From NCBI GenBank assembly GCA_021613375.1, contig CM038711.1:18105194-18169193 (forward strand): a DNA stretch of 64,000 bases, given 5' to 3'. Each line of letters opens with the position of its first letter. Position 1 is the stretch's first letter. Made by a program: the position numbers and the translations under genes. This stretch comes from Megaleporinus macrocephalus. Taxonomy: Eukaryota; Chordata; Actinopteri; Characiformes; Anostomidae. The notes under the pieces were generated by a model. It saw nothing but the letters and a program-made list of their open reading frames with translations, did no database searches and was not told the origin of the DNA. Positions 63,843 to 64,000 of the stretch are shown here, piece by piece.

Positions 63843-64000
63843 TAAATACATACTCCCTCCTGCACTAGTTGCTCTTCTCTGGCTTTTGCAAATTGGCATG
63901 GAAGGGGTCCGATGCTGAAGATCCTGGTGTTTTTGTTCTGGCTGATGAGGGACTGCAGAGTGGTCTCTAGGGCATTCAGTGTGCCACTTGCAACAGTGCA
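63843..64000 (-). CDS. Possible coding exon at right edge, unknown product
   Basis: The minus strand is open from the window edge for about 50 codons. It includes GTLNALETTLQSLISQNKNT, then RIFSIGPLPCQFAKAREEQ, and is GC-richer than the AT-rich flank. I do not recognise the protein. No clear donor site ends it before the TGG-ATA-TGA stop, so it may be a terminal exon or part of a transposable element. Confidence 0.25.

Noticed and set aside
1..64000. CRISPR arrays, prokaryotic operons or phage-like systems
   Set aside because: Spliced vertebrate genes and fish repeats throughout; no such structure is present.

Overview
This is vertebrate, almost certainly teleost fish, genomic DNA. It is AT-rich and intron-dominated, with GT-AG spliced exons and many dinucleotide microsatellites. 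It carries fish-type interspersed repeats: fold-back MITEs, hAT-like terminal repeats, and Jockey-superfamily LINEs of the L2/Rex1/CR1 type. Some repeat types resemble those of ostariophysan fish, but I cannot name the species from sequence alone.

Two protein-coding genes can be read with confidence. An ELL-family RNA polymerase II elongation-factor gene lies on the + strand. Ten coding exons from 19387 to 31037 encode the last 540 residues; its first exon or exons are not recognisable here and probably lie left of the window, so bases 1-19386 read as intron. The C-terminal domain looks most like ELL3, but the protein keeps the full ELL N-terminal region and a lysine-rich stretch. The second gene is a complete three-exon peroxisomal membrane-elongation gene, pex11a, on the - strand (41301 down to 38319, 246 aa). 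The two genes converge; about 7.3 kb of repeat-rich DNA separates their stop codons.

Layout: 1-19386, intron-like DNA with microsatellites, an hAT-like element, a 268-bp duplication and a GC-rich island at about 7.0-7.95 kb; 19387-31037, ELL-family exons; 31038-38318, 3' UTR, a CpG-rich patch with CCAAT and TCACGTGA motifs (about 34.45-34.64 kb) and a cluster of ACGTTGT-rich repeat units (about 35.0-36.2 kb); 38319-41301, pex11a, with a 181-bp fold-back MITE in its first intron; 41302-42000, presumed pex11a promoter with an RFX-type X-box; 42000-54040, gene-poor repeat-bearing DNA; 54040-58060, an old minus-strand LINE split by a younger plus-strand LINE that itself has an internal deletion; 58060-64000, interspersed repeats and a possible coding exon at the right edge.

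I see no novel multi-gene system. The two genes act in unrelated processes (nuclear transcription elongation and peroxisome proliferation). The observations most worth checking are the hybrid architecture of the ELL-family protein, the duplication flanked by a 26-bp direct repeat, the X-box upstream of pex11a without a visible ciliary gene, and the nested LINEs.
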